Below, one piece after another: positions 11,639 through 23,600 of a stretch of 64,000 bases of DNA (its first letter is position 1; each line of letters starts with the position of its first letter). Under the pieces are notes generated by a model. That model had not been told where the DNA came from. It saw only the letters and a list, made by a program, of their open reading frames with translations, and did no database searches. The translations under genes and the position numbers were made by a program. The stretch is from Clavelina lepadiformis (lineage: Eukaryota; Chordata; Ascidiacea; Aplousobranchia; Clavelinidae): NCBI RefSeq assembly GCF_947623445.1, contig NC_135240.1:5208001-5272000 (forward strand), read 5' to 3'.

Positions 11639-14600
11639 ATGTCGACTGTTACAGAGAAGAAGTATGTCTTGCTTCGGAAGAGACTCGACCAATTGGGTTA
11701 TCGCCAGGCCCTTGCCATTGAGTCCATGCCTCTTGTAGGTTTTGCAATTTCTTTATCCTTTCTCAAAACCTAATATTTAGTGCTACCTTATGAAAGAAAC
11801 CAAACGCATTGGTGCTATGTAAAGAACCGTTGACTACTTTGTCGCGCAGATGTGATTCTAGTCAATTTTAAGAACCAATTAAGCTACTGGACTACTGGTA
11901 CATCTTTTTTCCCTTAGAAGGATAGATCTCTTTCTAGTTGTGCTTCTTTTAATGCTATGACTATGCCATGTGATATCAATATAGAAACATCACAGAAAAA
12001 TTCTGTTTTATTTACAGGTAGAGAGACTCTTTAGCGATCTTCTTCACACGACTGACAGTTTGAAGAAAGCAAAGCTCGGGGCAAGCAAGATCACCGACTC
12101 GACAAAACTTGACAACAGCCAGGCTGTTGAAGACGCCATTGAACCTTACAGGGTTGACAATGCGAGACTGGTCCAAGAAAACAATGGTTTGCATTTGGAT
12201 TTTGTCAAAACAAAAGAAGAATTAGAGGCAACGACTAAAAGTATGTGAAATTGATGTTCATTTTTGTAATTAAATTAATCATAAATTATCATATTTTGTG
12301 ACAAAGTTTTCGTTAACAGTAATCCATTTTTATATACAATTCTTCATGAACACTTTCAATATTTCGTATTGCTTTAGGTTTAAAGGCCACAATACGCAAA
12401 CTGGAACATGAAAACGCTGACCTAAGGTTCTTAAACTCTCAATACATTCACAAGGTGAAGGCAGTAGAACGTGAAAGCGCCTCAAAGACAGACACAATAC
12501 AGAAGCTCCAAGAAAAAAACCTTCAAGCAGTTATCCAGACTCCTGGTAATATCTGACATTGTGCTTTACAATTCATTGACACTTGCTTGAGCTTTCACTT
12601 TGTTGGTGCTAGGGCTTCCCTAGAAATATGCACTGGCCATCCATGCATGACTTTCATAAACATTCTGTGAAAGTATCTATACTATCGGATGATATTGGGC
12701 CTTTTAACTTATCATATACTGTGTTGGTGAGTGGTGAGTGTTGTTGGTGTTTAAGTATTCTATTATTAAAGGTGGAAAAAAGCGCAACATTCCATTTCGA
12801 CGCCAGCGCATGCAGATTGACTCAACTCTACCTCAGTCCGAGACCAGTAGTTACACATCCGCGCAACCTGACGATCCATACATCGCTGATCTTGTACAGG
12901 TTATTACTGATTAATTACTAATTATTACATCATAAGTCCTGTGCCTAGAATGTTTATTTTTATAAAAGCACTTGTTTGTACAATTTTTTTGTTTTAACTT
13001 GTGTTTTTTTTGCAACATTTGTTTCTGTTCACACACTTTGTGTTTCAACTTCGCTTTATCATTGCAATGCTCTTTATTACTTTATTCAGGTGGCAGACAC
13101 AAAGATCAACCAACTTTCCGTGGAAGTGAAGAAACTTGAAGAAAATGAAGAAATAAATGTGAATAAAATTAAAAACCTTCGTAAACAAGTGAGTTTTTTT
13201 AATATTTCTTTTTGAAACCTACTCTATCGTTGAAATATTAGCCACTTGATTAAGTGAAGACCACTGCAAGTATTAACCGCATGATCATAAGGAATTTATC
13301 TCACTTTTATTGAAGAAGTTTTATGACAATGATTGATGACACCTCTGGTCAAACATTTTATATGAACTTGTTTCTTATAATGTTGTGTATGATTTACAGC
13401 AGGACATGCTGCGCTAGCATACTAAATGTTTCAGTACAAAGATAACAGAGTTGTGACAATTGCACACATTTTATTTATGGTCATTGTTGCAGGATGCATT
13501 TAAATGTGGTTATTGACTTGTGCGTGATATGGTACCCACTTCAGACTCTTTAGTTGACTTAAAGTTAAAAGTTCTCAAAAACAAGATTTATTGTTTTCTT
13601 AAACAAGCTATGTACAACAGAACAACACTTGTAGGCGTGTTTAAGCTTGTTACAGGATGTAAGAAGCTTAATGTGCTTACTCTTGTCATACAATGATCTT
13701 TCTGTGTTTTTATTTCATTCCCACAAACTTGTGTTGTTTTCATGGCAAGCATTTCAAAACCTTATATGGTCTTTGTTTTAGTCATAGGCAATTTATAATT
13801 TCATTTATAACTCATAATAGGCTAAATGTCAAAATCATGTGTCTATTGTTTTGTCCATGCTGCTGTAGATCTATTAAAATAACATCAAGTATTTTTATAA
13901 CAATGCAGACAGCTGGCTCCATGTGACTGCGCAAAGCTTTTTATTGCCAAATAATCCCCATTCTTTGCCTGGTGTTAAAGCAGGCCAGGTTATGACCTTG
14001 CCAGGCTGATTGTGTGCCCTCAAGTGTGGGACGACTGATCCAGAAACAAAAGCAAAACTACTCAAGGAGCTTGTTCCTGTTGTGTAACCTGCTATGTCAA
14101 GTGCCCGTTGACGCGCTTTCTTTCAAGAATTGCTCTTAAGTTAATTTCTATTTCTCGGCTCCTTCCACATCCCAACCTGGTTGTTTAAAGTCTGGTTCAA
14201 TTGCCTGGTTAGTTGATCGATAAAACCGATTAACTCTTTGGAGCTTTTTGTCTCTCTTGATCATCAGCAGCCACTTCTGTATTAGCGTTGGTGTATTTGT
14301 GAAAGGTAGAGGGTGTACTGATGTTGTAGTTTGTTGCCTAAACTCAGGATGAAACTACATGAATTCATAAAGTGTTTGTCTCCCCATATTGATTGGTTTA
14401 ATTCAAGAAAGACGATCTCGTGTTTAAGTTCATATGGAAGGAATAAATATTATGTTGCATAGTTTAGATTAGATAAGACGACAGGGAATATTAATGACAT
14501 TATGTTCGATCTTCTCTGATAGAATTCTGAAAGTAACTTTTTGGTGCTGACCAATTTTTACAGAATAGTCTTTTCTGCTCTGGTAAGGTCCAGTACTGCC

Positions 14601-17600
14601 TAGTCATAGCTTTGTGTGTGACTAATCGTGACTCATCATGGGAAATTTGGTGGCCAAACTGCACAACAAATTACCGAAGAGCTTTGAAAGAAAGAAGAGT
14701 AGCAGTGATGAGAAGAAGCTCAAAGAGAAGAGCCCTCGGACAAAAAGTTCTCCCACCTCAGAACCCGACAGTAAAGAAAAAAATAGTCCAGACCGTGAGG
14801 ATCAGGAGCGTGAACACAGAAGTGGGCCGAGCTCCTATTCACAAAGCAAACATCATCGCAGACATAGGTCAGCCTGCCGTTATGTCAGAGCTGTCGACTT
14901 AACTGGGAGCCGTTGCAGCTCACGCGTCATTCTTTCTACAGAGCCACCCTGCCCTTACTGTGCAAGGTACGGCCGCAGTAGGAGTAGGCAACGCACTGGT
15001 ATGACGTCTGTACCAAGTTCGCGCGCAAAACCTAGTGCATCTCGTGTAAGCACAAGCTCTCAACCAGCAGATGGTGTTAGAGGGATGGTAGTCTATCGGA
15101 ACGGAAGGAATGAGAAAGTGAAGATGTTGGATAACAAAGAACCAAGCTGACAATTACTGGACGCTGCGTCGAAAGTGGAGGATATTTCACCCAAGCCTAC
15201 GCATCACTCTCCCAACGGGAAGCCTCGGCGCAGCAGAAGAAGTGCTGCATCCAGGGATTTAAAACCAGTCGCATCAGCACATAAGCTAAAGACACTTCCG
15301 GAAGAGCTTGCCTCATCAGAGCAAGACCTCAACGCTATCCCAACCATTCCGAACCAAAAGAAAAACTTTCTAAGCAAATTTTGGAATTCCCCTTTGGGCA
15401 GACGCTTACCCATCGGTGGCCCCATGAAATGGTTTAAACCTCGCCTGATAGTTCCTGAGGGTAAACTGTCACGACCTCACTCTCTTGCCGTTTTACCCCG
15501 AAAAAAACAAACACTATGGGGCGATTTAAAACGAAGATTTATCTGGAAAACTTCCAACAATCGCCGTCCGTCGTCCTCTCGACCTGACGGACAGGAATCC
15601 GACAATGACGTCACAAATAGGATATCTCCTGAGGAGACATCAGAAAGCGGATCTAACCATCCCCGACATGCCCCCTCCCGTCAATTCGTTTGGAAGAACG
15701 CCCCAACACCCGTCGACGATGATTGTGACGTCGTATATCTCTCTTCTCATCGGTCTTTTGATCCCGGACGTACCGTCGCTGGGACCCCGGACACGGGAGG
15801 CGCGTCGAGGAAGGAGAAGATCAGACCTGAAGTCACCCACAGGCCAAGGTCCCCGTTCTTCTCAAGCAAGTACACTTGGCGCAGCGAGAACACGAAAAAT
15901 GTCAAACAAACCTGGTCTGCAAACGCGAGCCGAAGTCCACGAGTACATCGCTATGATGAGGCTGAGAAACCGGCATCTGGTTCTCGTGGGGGGCGCTCTT
16001 ACCTTTGGAAGAGCACTTAGTACCAAGTCTTTGTCTTGCTCGATAAACGCGATTGTTCGTGCACTTACGTTATCTTCAAAATTGTTTTTGCTTTATTTAA
16101 TTCAAAGTTTTATTGTAATCACAAGTAATTGACTTCATACGATCGTTGTGTGTCTGAGAATCACCGAAATGAAAGTTTCTTTATGCTCGCTTATTACGCT
16201 GAATCGGGCCGGGTCCGAGGTCATCCTATCATTTGGAAACCACGTCCAATATGAACGTGATCGAGTTCTTGCTAATTGCGATTCTAATATTAAAACTTCT
16301 CTTGAATGGAACCGATAACTTTAATGGATATGCGATGTCAGAGGTCTGCGCCGTAATCAGTAAAACCGTCTAATTGGGTTGTCGTCATGTTTTGTCAATT
16401 CCAAGTAAAATAACAATAAATTCGGATTTCCTTCGTAATAAAAGTGAAATTTACAGTGACGTGGTTTAAAACTTTAAATCGTCATAAATAAACAGTATGG
16501 TTGAGGTAGTGACGTTTGATTCCTCTATTGCCCAGTTTACTTTGAAAGCCAAACTGTGTTCACAAACAACAGTTTAAATTCCGTCGTTAATGCCTCGTTG
16601 TTGAACGAGCAAGCATACATTGTAGGGTCGGTTTACATTTGCACTGTCGCTTGTGTTTGTACTAATGTTGTCAGATCGACATTCTAATCGCCTTTCCATT
16701 GTTGATTGGTTGACGGTTCGGCCCAATGGCCAATGAGAAACGATCCTCGTTGGTGGTGATCGTGTTTGAAAACCATCAGCTGAACTCTCCCATTCAACAG
16801 TGCTCGCCCGGTATCTATTGTTTCCTCCTCTCCTCGGGAGAAAGAAAGAGAATAGAAAGAGCGAGGAGTGAGAGCGTACTACGAGCTAGTTGTGTGAAGT
16901 TGTAACAATAGGTGAAAGTAGTCGCCGAATAATGTGCGGAGACATGTTCAGGCATGGAACCATTTCCGTTGGATATTCGAACCGATTCACTGTAACCGTC
17001 GTCAGGCAGTTCCCACAGCTCAAAGTTAAGCTGCATTCCAATGAGTAGCTTTATAATAACAGATAAAATAATAGATGCAGTAAATTTAGACACTTGGCTA
17101 GCTACAGCGCCTTCTGTCTGTCTCAGTAAAAAATTCTGATTTGTTGAAGTTTGCAGCTCGGTGTGTGACAAGGTCGTAGCAGATTGGAGATATTGTACAC
17201 TATTACGTCACAATACAATAGTGTGGTCAGCTGCAGAAGGCGGATTGGCAGATGCGAGTTATCTGATGCTGCTTGTGCATTTCATCGCACTTGTTGTTGT
17301 CAGTTGTCTTGGCAACGACTGCTAAAAGTAGCCATTGACAAATTGTTTCCAACGTCATTACAGGGACGTTCAGTAAAAGTTGATGTATTTACTAAGGTTG
17401 TGACGTAAATAGAACAGTTTGTGATGTCATACAGAACCCGGACAAGATCAAGTCCACGGGTAAGTTTTTATCTTGCTGTTTATTGGTTGGCGAACATTTT
17501 ATTCAAGTTACTGTAGGTTTCTAGGTTAATTGAATTCACAAGAGAGCGGTCAGGGCCTGCAAGTAGACAGCAATTAAGCGTGTTATGGTTTGCATGCGTG

Positions 17601-20600
17601 GATAAAACACTCCGAACTGGGCATTATTACGAAAGTTTTATTGCAGTGAGTTTATCATTTTCCAATGTCGATAACGCCTTAAATTCGACCAAGTTTTCAC
17701 CATGCCCATGTGATAAGTAGGAACGGGCAATGTAAGATTCGCACAAACACGAACACTAACAATGACAAGCCCGAGTGCAGTATTAGGATATTAGTCAGAA
17801 ATTTGTCAAATTTGGTTAGCGAGGATGATACAGTTTAGCGGCTCAAGTGGAAATGAAATAAAGGTCATTTATCAAAAGAATTGAGCTTCTCAATCGTCAT
17901 TAATCATATTTTGTTGAACAAAGCGAATTACGTCATGATATGCGCCAACCTGTGCAATATGCTGATGAAGTTTTATCGCTTGGTTCTGACACGAATAGAG
18001 ACGAGATCCGTTCGTTTCGACCCAGAATACTTTTTCTCTCAGCACGTCCCTGGTAGGTAGAGACGTGCTTGCTTGTAAGTTGTAACAAAGCGCTGTTTGA
18101 TGAGGTGAAGATTGCCAGACAAGCGCGTCAGTAAATATTGTTTGTTTATCAACCTTGTTTGCTTTCATCTCGCGTTACTGTTCGCCTGCAAACAAGCGAC
18201 ACCGGTTCGGTAACAAATGGAATGTGGAAAAGGCAACATTTTGTCGTATCCTTAGGAAAAGCTTACAAAATGTATTTTTGCTGGTTGTCATAGTGATTCA
18301 TGACATAACGCCTTTGGGGAATTCCCTGAAGTGAAAACTTATGCTTATCTTTCTTAATCCGTTTATAAAGTTAAAAATTAAAAACATTTTTGTTCCAATC
18401 ATCGATCTTTCTGCTACACAGGTCGAAGGGAGAGACCGTGAAATTGACCGCTTAAATCGGTCACTCGAGGGCGGTAGACCACATGACGTCGTCTCTCTTG
18501 AAGCGAAGAATCGAAGCAATGAACGACTCATCTCGCACCTGAACCTGCAGGTTGCACACCTAGGATGCTAACCAATGAAATTTTCTCGTTTTGACCTGTT
18601 ATTGCTGTGTTATAATCTCAAGTTTTGAGATGCAGTGATTTCTCCACCATTTAATCTTAAACCTTTGAAAGCAGGATACATTTCAAGATTAACATCTTCA
18701 TCTTTTCCAGGTCGATTACCTCCAGCAGACCAACCAGGAGCTGGAAGATCGCATCCAAGAGCTGGAGGATGGAAAAGGAGTTGCGGTCGCTGAGAGCCAG
18801 CGCCTCGGGAGGGAGGTCGACCGCCTCCACTCCGAACTCCGAGACATCGATCGACTCGCTCAGCAACTAGAGCAGGAGAAACAGGTGAGGAAGATGGCGC
18901 AAGTTATGACATCATTATGAGTTGTGTTACAATAATTGAAGTCCTTTGTGATACAACTCTTTGAAGTGACTTGTATCATGAAGCATCTTAACACCAAGTC
19001 TTAAAATATTTTCATTAGGAAGCAGTTGTTGCAGCTGACCGTGAAGTCCATGAAGCGAAACTTGAACTTCGAAGCTCACAGAGGCAAGGAGATAGCGTGG
19101 AATCGCGACTGATTGAAGCCAACACTGTGAGTTTAAGCTTGAACTTCTCAATAATCAGGAATAGTTATTTGCTTGATTCAAAGTTGCTTCATGCTTTTAG
19201 TAACCAGCTTTCAATGTTATTATGAAGTAGACAGTAGCAAGCGATATATTTGCAGTGAATTAATGTTAATCAGAGGCTAAACCATCAAGAATCAAAATTA
19301 AAATGTATTTAAAATATGTTATAAATTTCGTTAAATCAGTCAGCAAATCACAGTTTTCTAATAAACATCTGGTAATCGCAGGGAAATAGCAAAACAGAAA
19401 GATGCTTGATGGACATTGAAATTAAGTTAACGAATTAAATCTCATTCCTGCTGTTTCATAGTTCTAGTACTTCAAAAGCATCTTGAACTTGAAAAACATC
19501 ATAATTCCTTTCCCAGTGTTTTTCTCTCCTGCTATTTCTGTTCCTTGTGGTACCATTCTGCTTCTGTAGCTCCTTGTACCTCTCTCTGATGACGTAAGCA
19601 GGCCACTTAGGTGCTCGGTTTCGTGTAAATAGTCCCTTCTTGTTGCCCTGGACCCTATTAGTGCCCTGAGCCGTGTTAAAGTCGGCAAAGTTCCAGATCA
19701 TCTCCCCTATGAGGAAGGGGTCAGTGTCGTTTCTTAACTCGTCAAATACAGCGAAGTGCCGGTTCATCAGGTCGACAAGATAATCCTCGGTGAACATCAC
19801 AGACGGGTTGTCATGGAAACCGGCTATTGCACCTGCGCCCCACTCCATGTGAATGATTGGTTTTGAACGAGTCTGGAAGCCGCGTATTTGATTAAAACGG
19901 TTTAAACGTGCCGGTAGTAGAATAAGTGCACATGCTGCACCTCTATGGTTATTTGCTCCTATTACCTGATGCCATTTGTCAATGTAGAACTTTAGTCTTC
20001 CTTCCACGACGTCCAACTGTCCGGGGTCATCGTACCAGCCTTCATACTTGTTTATGCTGACCACGTCCACGTACGGAGTGGCCACATCCTTGTCGTAGTG
20101 GGCGTTGCACACAAAAGTGACCGGACGGCTCGGGTCGAGCGAGCGCGCATAATCTAACACCGTCTGCGGAGTGTTGTGATCGTTATATGCATTTTAATAG
20201 GGCTTAGTAACGCACGGCGCTCATATACATCGTCGCTGTTGACGATATTTACATTTGCGCGCTTTCAAAACAATGTTACCGGTTGGACGCTACCTTGAAG
20301 TATCCGGCCGCTTGAGGCAGGCTTGACAATGGTTCGTTCGCCACTGACCACATAACCACTGACGGATGGTTCCGGTCACGTGACACCATTTCTCCCACGA
20401 CCTGCTGGTGGTGCAAGAGAGTTTCGTTGACGAAATTATCGGCGCTTCTCATCCCTACCGCGGGACACTCATCGATGACGACTATTCCCCTCTCGTCACA
20501 CATCTGCATGATCTCCTCCGAGTACGGGTAGTGGCTTGTGCGGAATGAATTGGCGCCAAGCCACGCCAGTAAATTAAAATCCTTGACCACCATCGACCAA

Positions 20601-23600
20601 TCAAATCCTTTTCCTCTCACGTCCCAATCCTCGTGTTTTCCAACCCCCAAGAAATAAAACGGTTTTCCGTTGATTTTAAGCTGTGTTTCGTCAACTTCAA
20701 TCGTCCGCAATCCAATCGGCATTCTGTAGACGTCGATTTGTGCCGGAGCGTTGCCGTTAGACGGCGCTGAAGCGTACACTTCCAATGTATAAAGATATCC
20801 GACCTCGCTGCTCATTCCCACAGGCCACCAGAGTTTGGGGAAATAAACGTAAAGATAACCAGTCTGTCCTGTGCCGTTTGCCACGGTCACGCCTTCTGCG
20901 TCCTTTATTACAACAGTTATATTGTAGCCTGCGTTTGACTTGGCACCAGACGCCACATCTTTGGCGTCCGTGATGTTGACCTGAAAGACGTTTACAGCCG
21001 CCACAGATGGATCTTGCGTGATAGTTTGTGTGTAGGTGAAAATATCACTGACACGCAGATGGGGCGTTGTATACAACTTGACTGGCCTGTGGATGCCGGC
21101 GTAGTTGAAGAAATCGAAGTCGTATTTCTAAAGAACGTTAAAAAGTTGCTGATTTTTGTGACTGCGGTCAAGCAGCAAATATAGCTGCGTTCTCAGCATT
21201 TTGTGGTGGTTTGTATGCAACCTGCACTGCCTAGTCAGTGGCACAAAACGTTTTTACCCCGAAACCCAAAACAGACCCACTTGCCTGCGTGAAGTAGCCA
21301 TCAGGGTAACCTTGGTCTTTGCTGTAATGGTTGACGGTGCCTGGTGGAAGCGTAGTCGGGGTCAGCGTGTTGTTGACGGCGATGGTCAGCCGGTTGGTGG
21401 CGCCATAGTTCAACTTATTTGTGACGTTGAATTCAAACGGAAGATGTCCGCCGCTGTGGTCGCCAACCTGGTGTGAAGAACTTTGTCAGTGAATATTATG
21501 TCAAGGTCAAATAATAAGAATTGGACCAAATCTAAAATAGCAAATTTACAATCACACAGTGGTTTGGCAACTTGTGGGGATGCTCACATAAGCCAAAACT
21601 CACCCTGATTGAATTGAGCCAAACAATCGAGTTATAATGAGCACTCCCCACTTGCAACCAGGCCAGTGAACTTTTCCACGATGCCGGCGCGAAAAACGTT
21701 GTTTCATACCTGCAAAATTTTGCTCATTTACTGGAAAATAAGCAATTTCCCTGCACCACAGAAGCAGGGCAAACACCTCGCCACAAAACCAACCATAATC
21801 TACCGCCAACAACAAAGTTTGGATTTTATTTTCCTGTCACATCTCACTCACCAGGCCCAACCCACGAAATCCCGAATCTTGCTGTCTTGCGTGATGTCAT
21901 TATAACTGGCCGGCACCGGCATGTCGATCACGTGACCGCTCGCATGTAGGGGTTTTTCCCACCATTGTTCCCGGAAGCTCTGGTTCCGGTCGGTTGAATC
22001 ATCGACGCGAAATTTCCACCTGCCGCTGAGATCTTTCATGTCACGTGATTCTGATTCGCGCGGAAAGAGCAGACCGACCACGTGACGAGTGCAGATCAGT
22101 TGAATTAGAAGGAAGAGAAACTTTTGTTCCATTTCAATGGTTTGCTTTGCCTTAGGTTATTATGACGTCATAAAACGCACATCGATTACCGCTGTTAACT
22201 GCACCACGCCAATAGTCTTCTCGTCAGATCCTTTGGTATCTTTATTCTTTCTATTTTACTTTAGGTTTGCGTTTTCTTTTCGTACAGATAGCACTGATGT
22301 ACGTCTATAAGTTAAGCTTGATATTGCGGCACCTTAAACCACACAGCAACTGGCATTTAAAGCTGAATAAGGCCTCGTGCTGGTACGGGCTGAACACCGG
22401 CTTTGTTGACTTTCCTCGTGCAAATGCGAGAGAACGAAAGCTCAAAGCAAATAGAGGGGGAAAAAGGAAACAAGAACCAACACTGGCTGTCGTTTCCAAT
22501 GATGAACAATTTCCTTCCATTGCCTTATATTTCGCGCAGTTGTTTTTAAACAGAAAAAAATGCAGCAAACGATGAAATATATAGCTGTGGTTGCTTACTG
22601 CACACTTCTACACGCACTTCTAGAACTAAGAAATAAGATAATAAAAACCAAGCGGGGTTTTAAAGGAGAGTACGCGCAACTATAGCATTTAATTATCCAC
22701 GACAGTTGTGCAATCATCACCTCTTTCCGTTGTTTACGCGTCATATGGATTCACTGTTGCATTTCCTTATTTAGGTTCGAGATCGTTTGCTCACTGAAAA
22801 TGGAGACCTCCAGGCAGAGTTGGAGGGAACCAAGCTCGATGTGGAAAGATTGAACGGGCTTCTGGATAAAGTTCAGTCGGATAAGCGGCTGCTCAGCGAC
22901 AAAGTGCAAACTTTATCAGGCAAAGGTAATGCGGGTTCCCGGAGATTTCAACATGTTTAAATATGTTAATATGAATGCCACTTTTCGTTAATGTACCATG
23001 TTGGCGCGGTATCAAGTTGCTTTCGACATAAGCCGTCAATTACAAGGATGTTTAAAAAACCCTAAACTGAAACACGCGTCAAATACATTACGTAATTACT
23101 AATTAGACTTATTGCTAGTTTTACAGTAGCGTATCTCGTTATGGGTGTAAGTTTCTAAAATCCGCTTGCTAGCTAATCAGTTACGCATTAATGCACTGAA
23201 CATCACAATGAATTGCTAATTAAGCAATTCAATTATTGTCTTAATAATTACGTCATAATAATAGTAATTACCAGTTCACTCACTGACCCGAGTGCTAAAT
23301 ATTTTACCGGTTTCACCCGCGCAGAGAAGAGCATGATTCTTGAACTCGAGCAATATCGCATCAGCCCATCTCGCGCTAGGAGAAGGGACAAGTCCCCCAG
23401 CAAGCTGGATTCTTTCGTCCGCACGTTGGAGCAAGAGAGGGACCACTACAGAGAGGAATGCGATCTTCTTCAGTCGATGCTGAGGGTAAGAACAGCCCCA
23501 ACCACCTTGCTGTTAACTTCTGTTAAAATTTGTCAAGTTTTTCGTCTGCGGTTGTTTTCGTTTATCTGTGTTGTTTGTTTTCCTTCTTTGCAACTTAAAA

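Larger units (their letters stand above)
13189..18421 (+). other. CEP135 intron 5, host of a nested gene
   Basis: This 5.2-kb intron splits CEP135 cleanly between LRKQ and VEGRDREIDRL. Besides the single-exon nested gene at 14638-16020 it has a 92-codon open frame at 17890-18168 (-) and a 118-codon one at 16815-17171 (-). Neither resembles anything I know, and I do not call them genes. Confidence 0.7.

Noticed and set aside
15148-15150. UGA as selenocysteine
   Set aside because: No thioredoxin-like or other redox motif around it and no SECIS-like hairpin was recognised downstream; the CAATTA context favours readthrough.
15115-15174. Short intron removing the UGA of the nested gene
   Set aside because: GTGAAG and a later CGAAAG could be ends, but the piece would be about 58 bases, lacks a pyrimidine tract and would shift the frame.
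16815-17171. 118-codon open frame on the minus strand in CEP135 intron 5
   Set aside because: No family resemblance, no neighbouring exons that extend it, and mixed composition with no domain pattern. Chance openness is likely.
17890-18168. 92-codon open frame on the minus strand in CEP135 intron 5
   Set aside because: It starts with ATG and reads plausibly, but I see no motif, no exon partners and no promoter or polyadenylation support.
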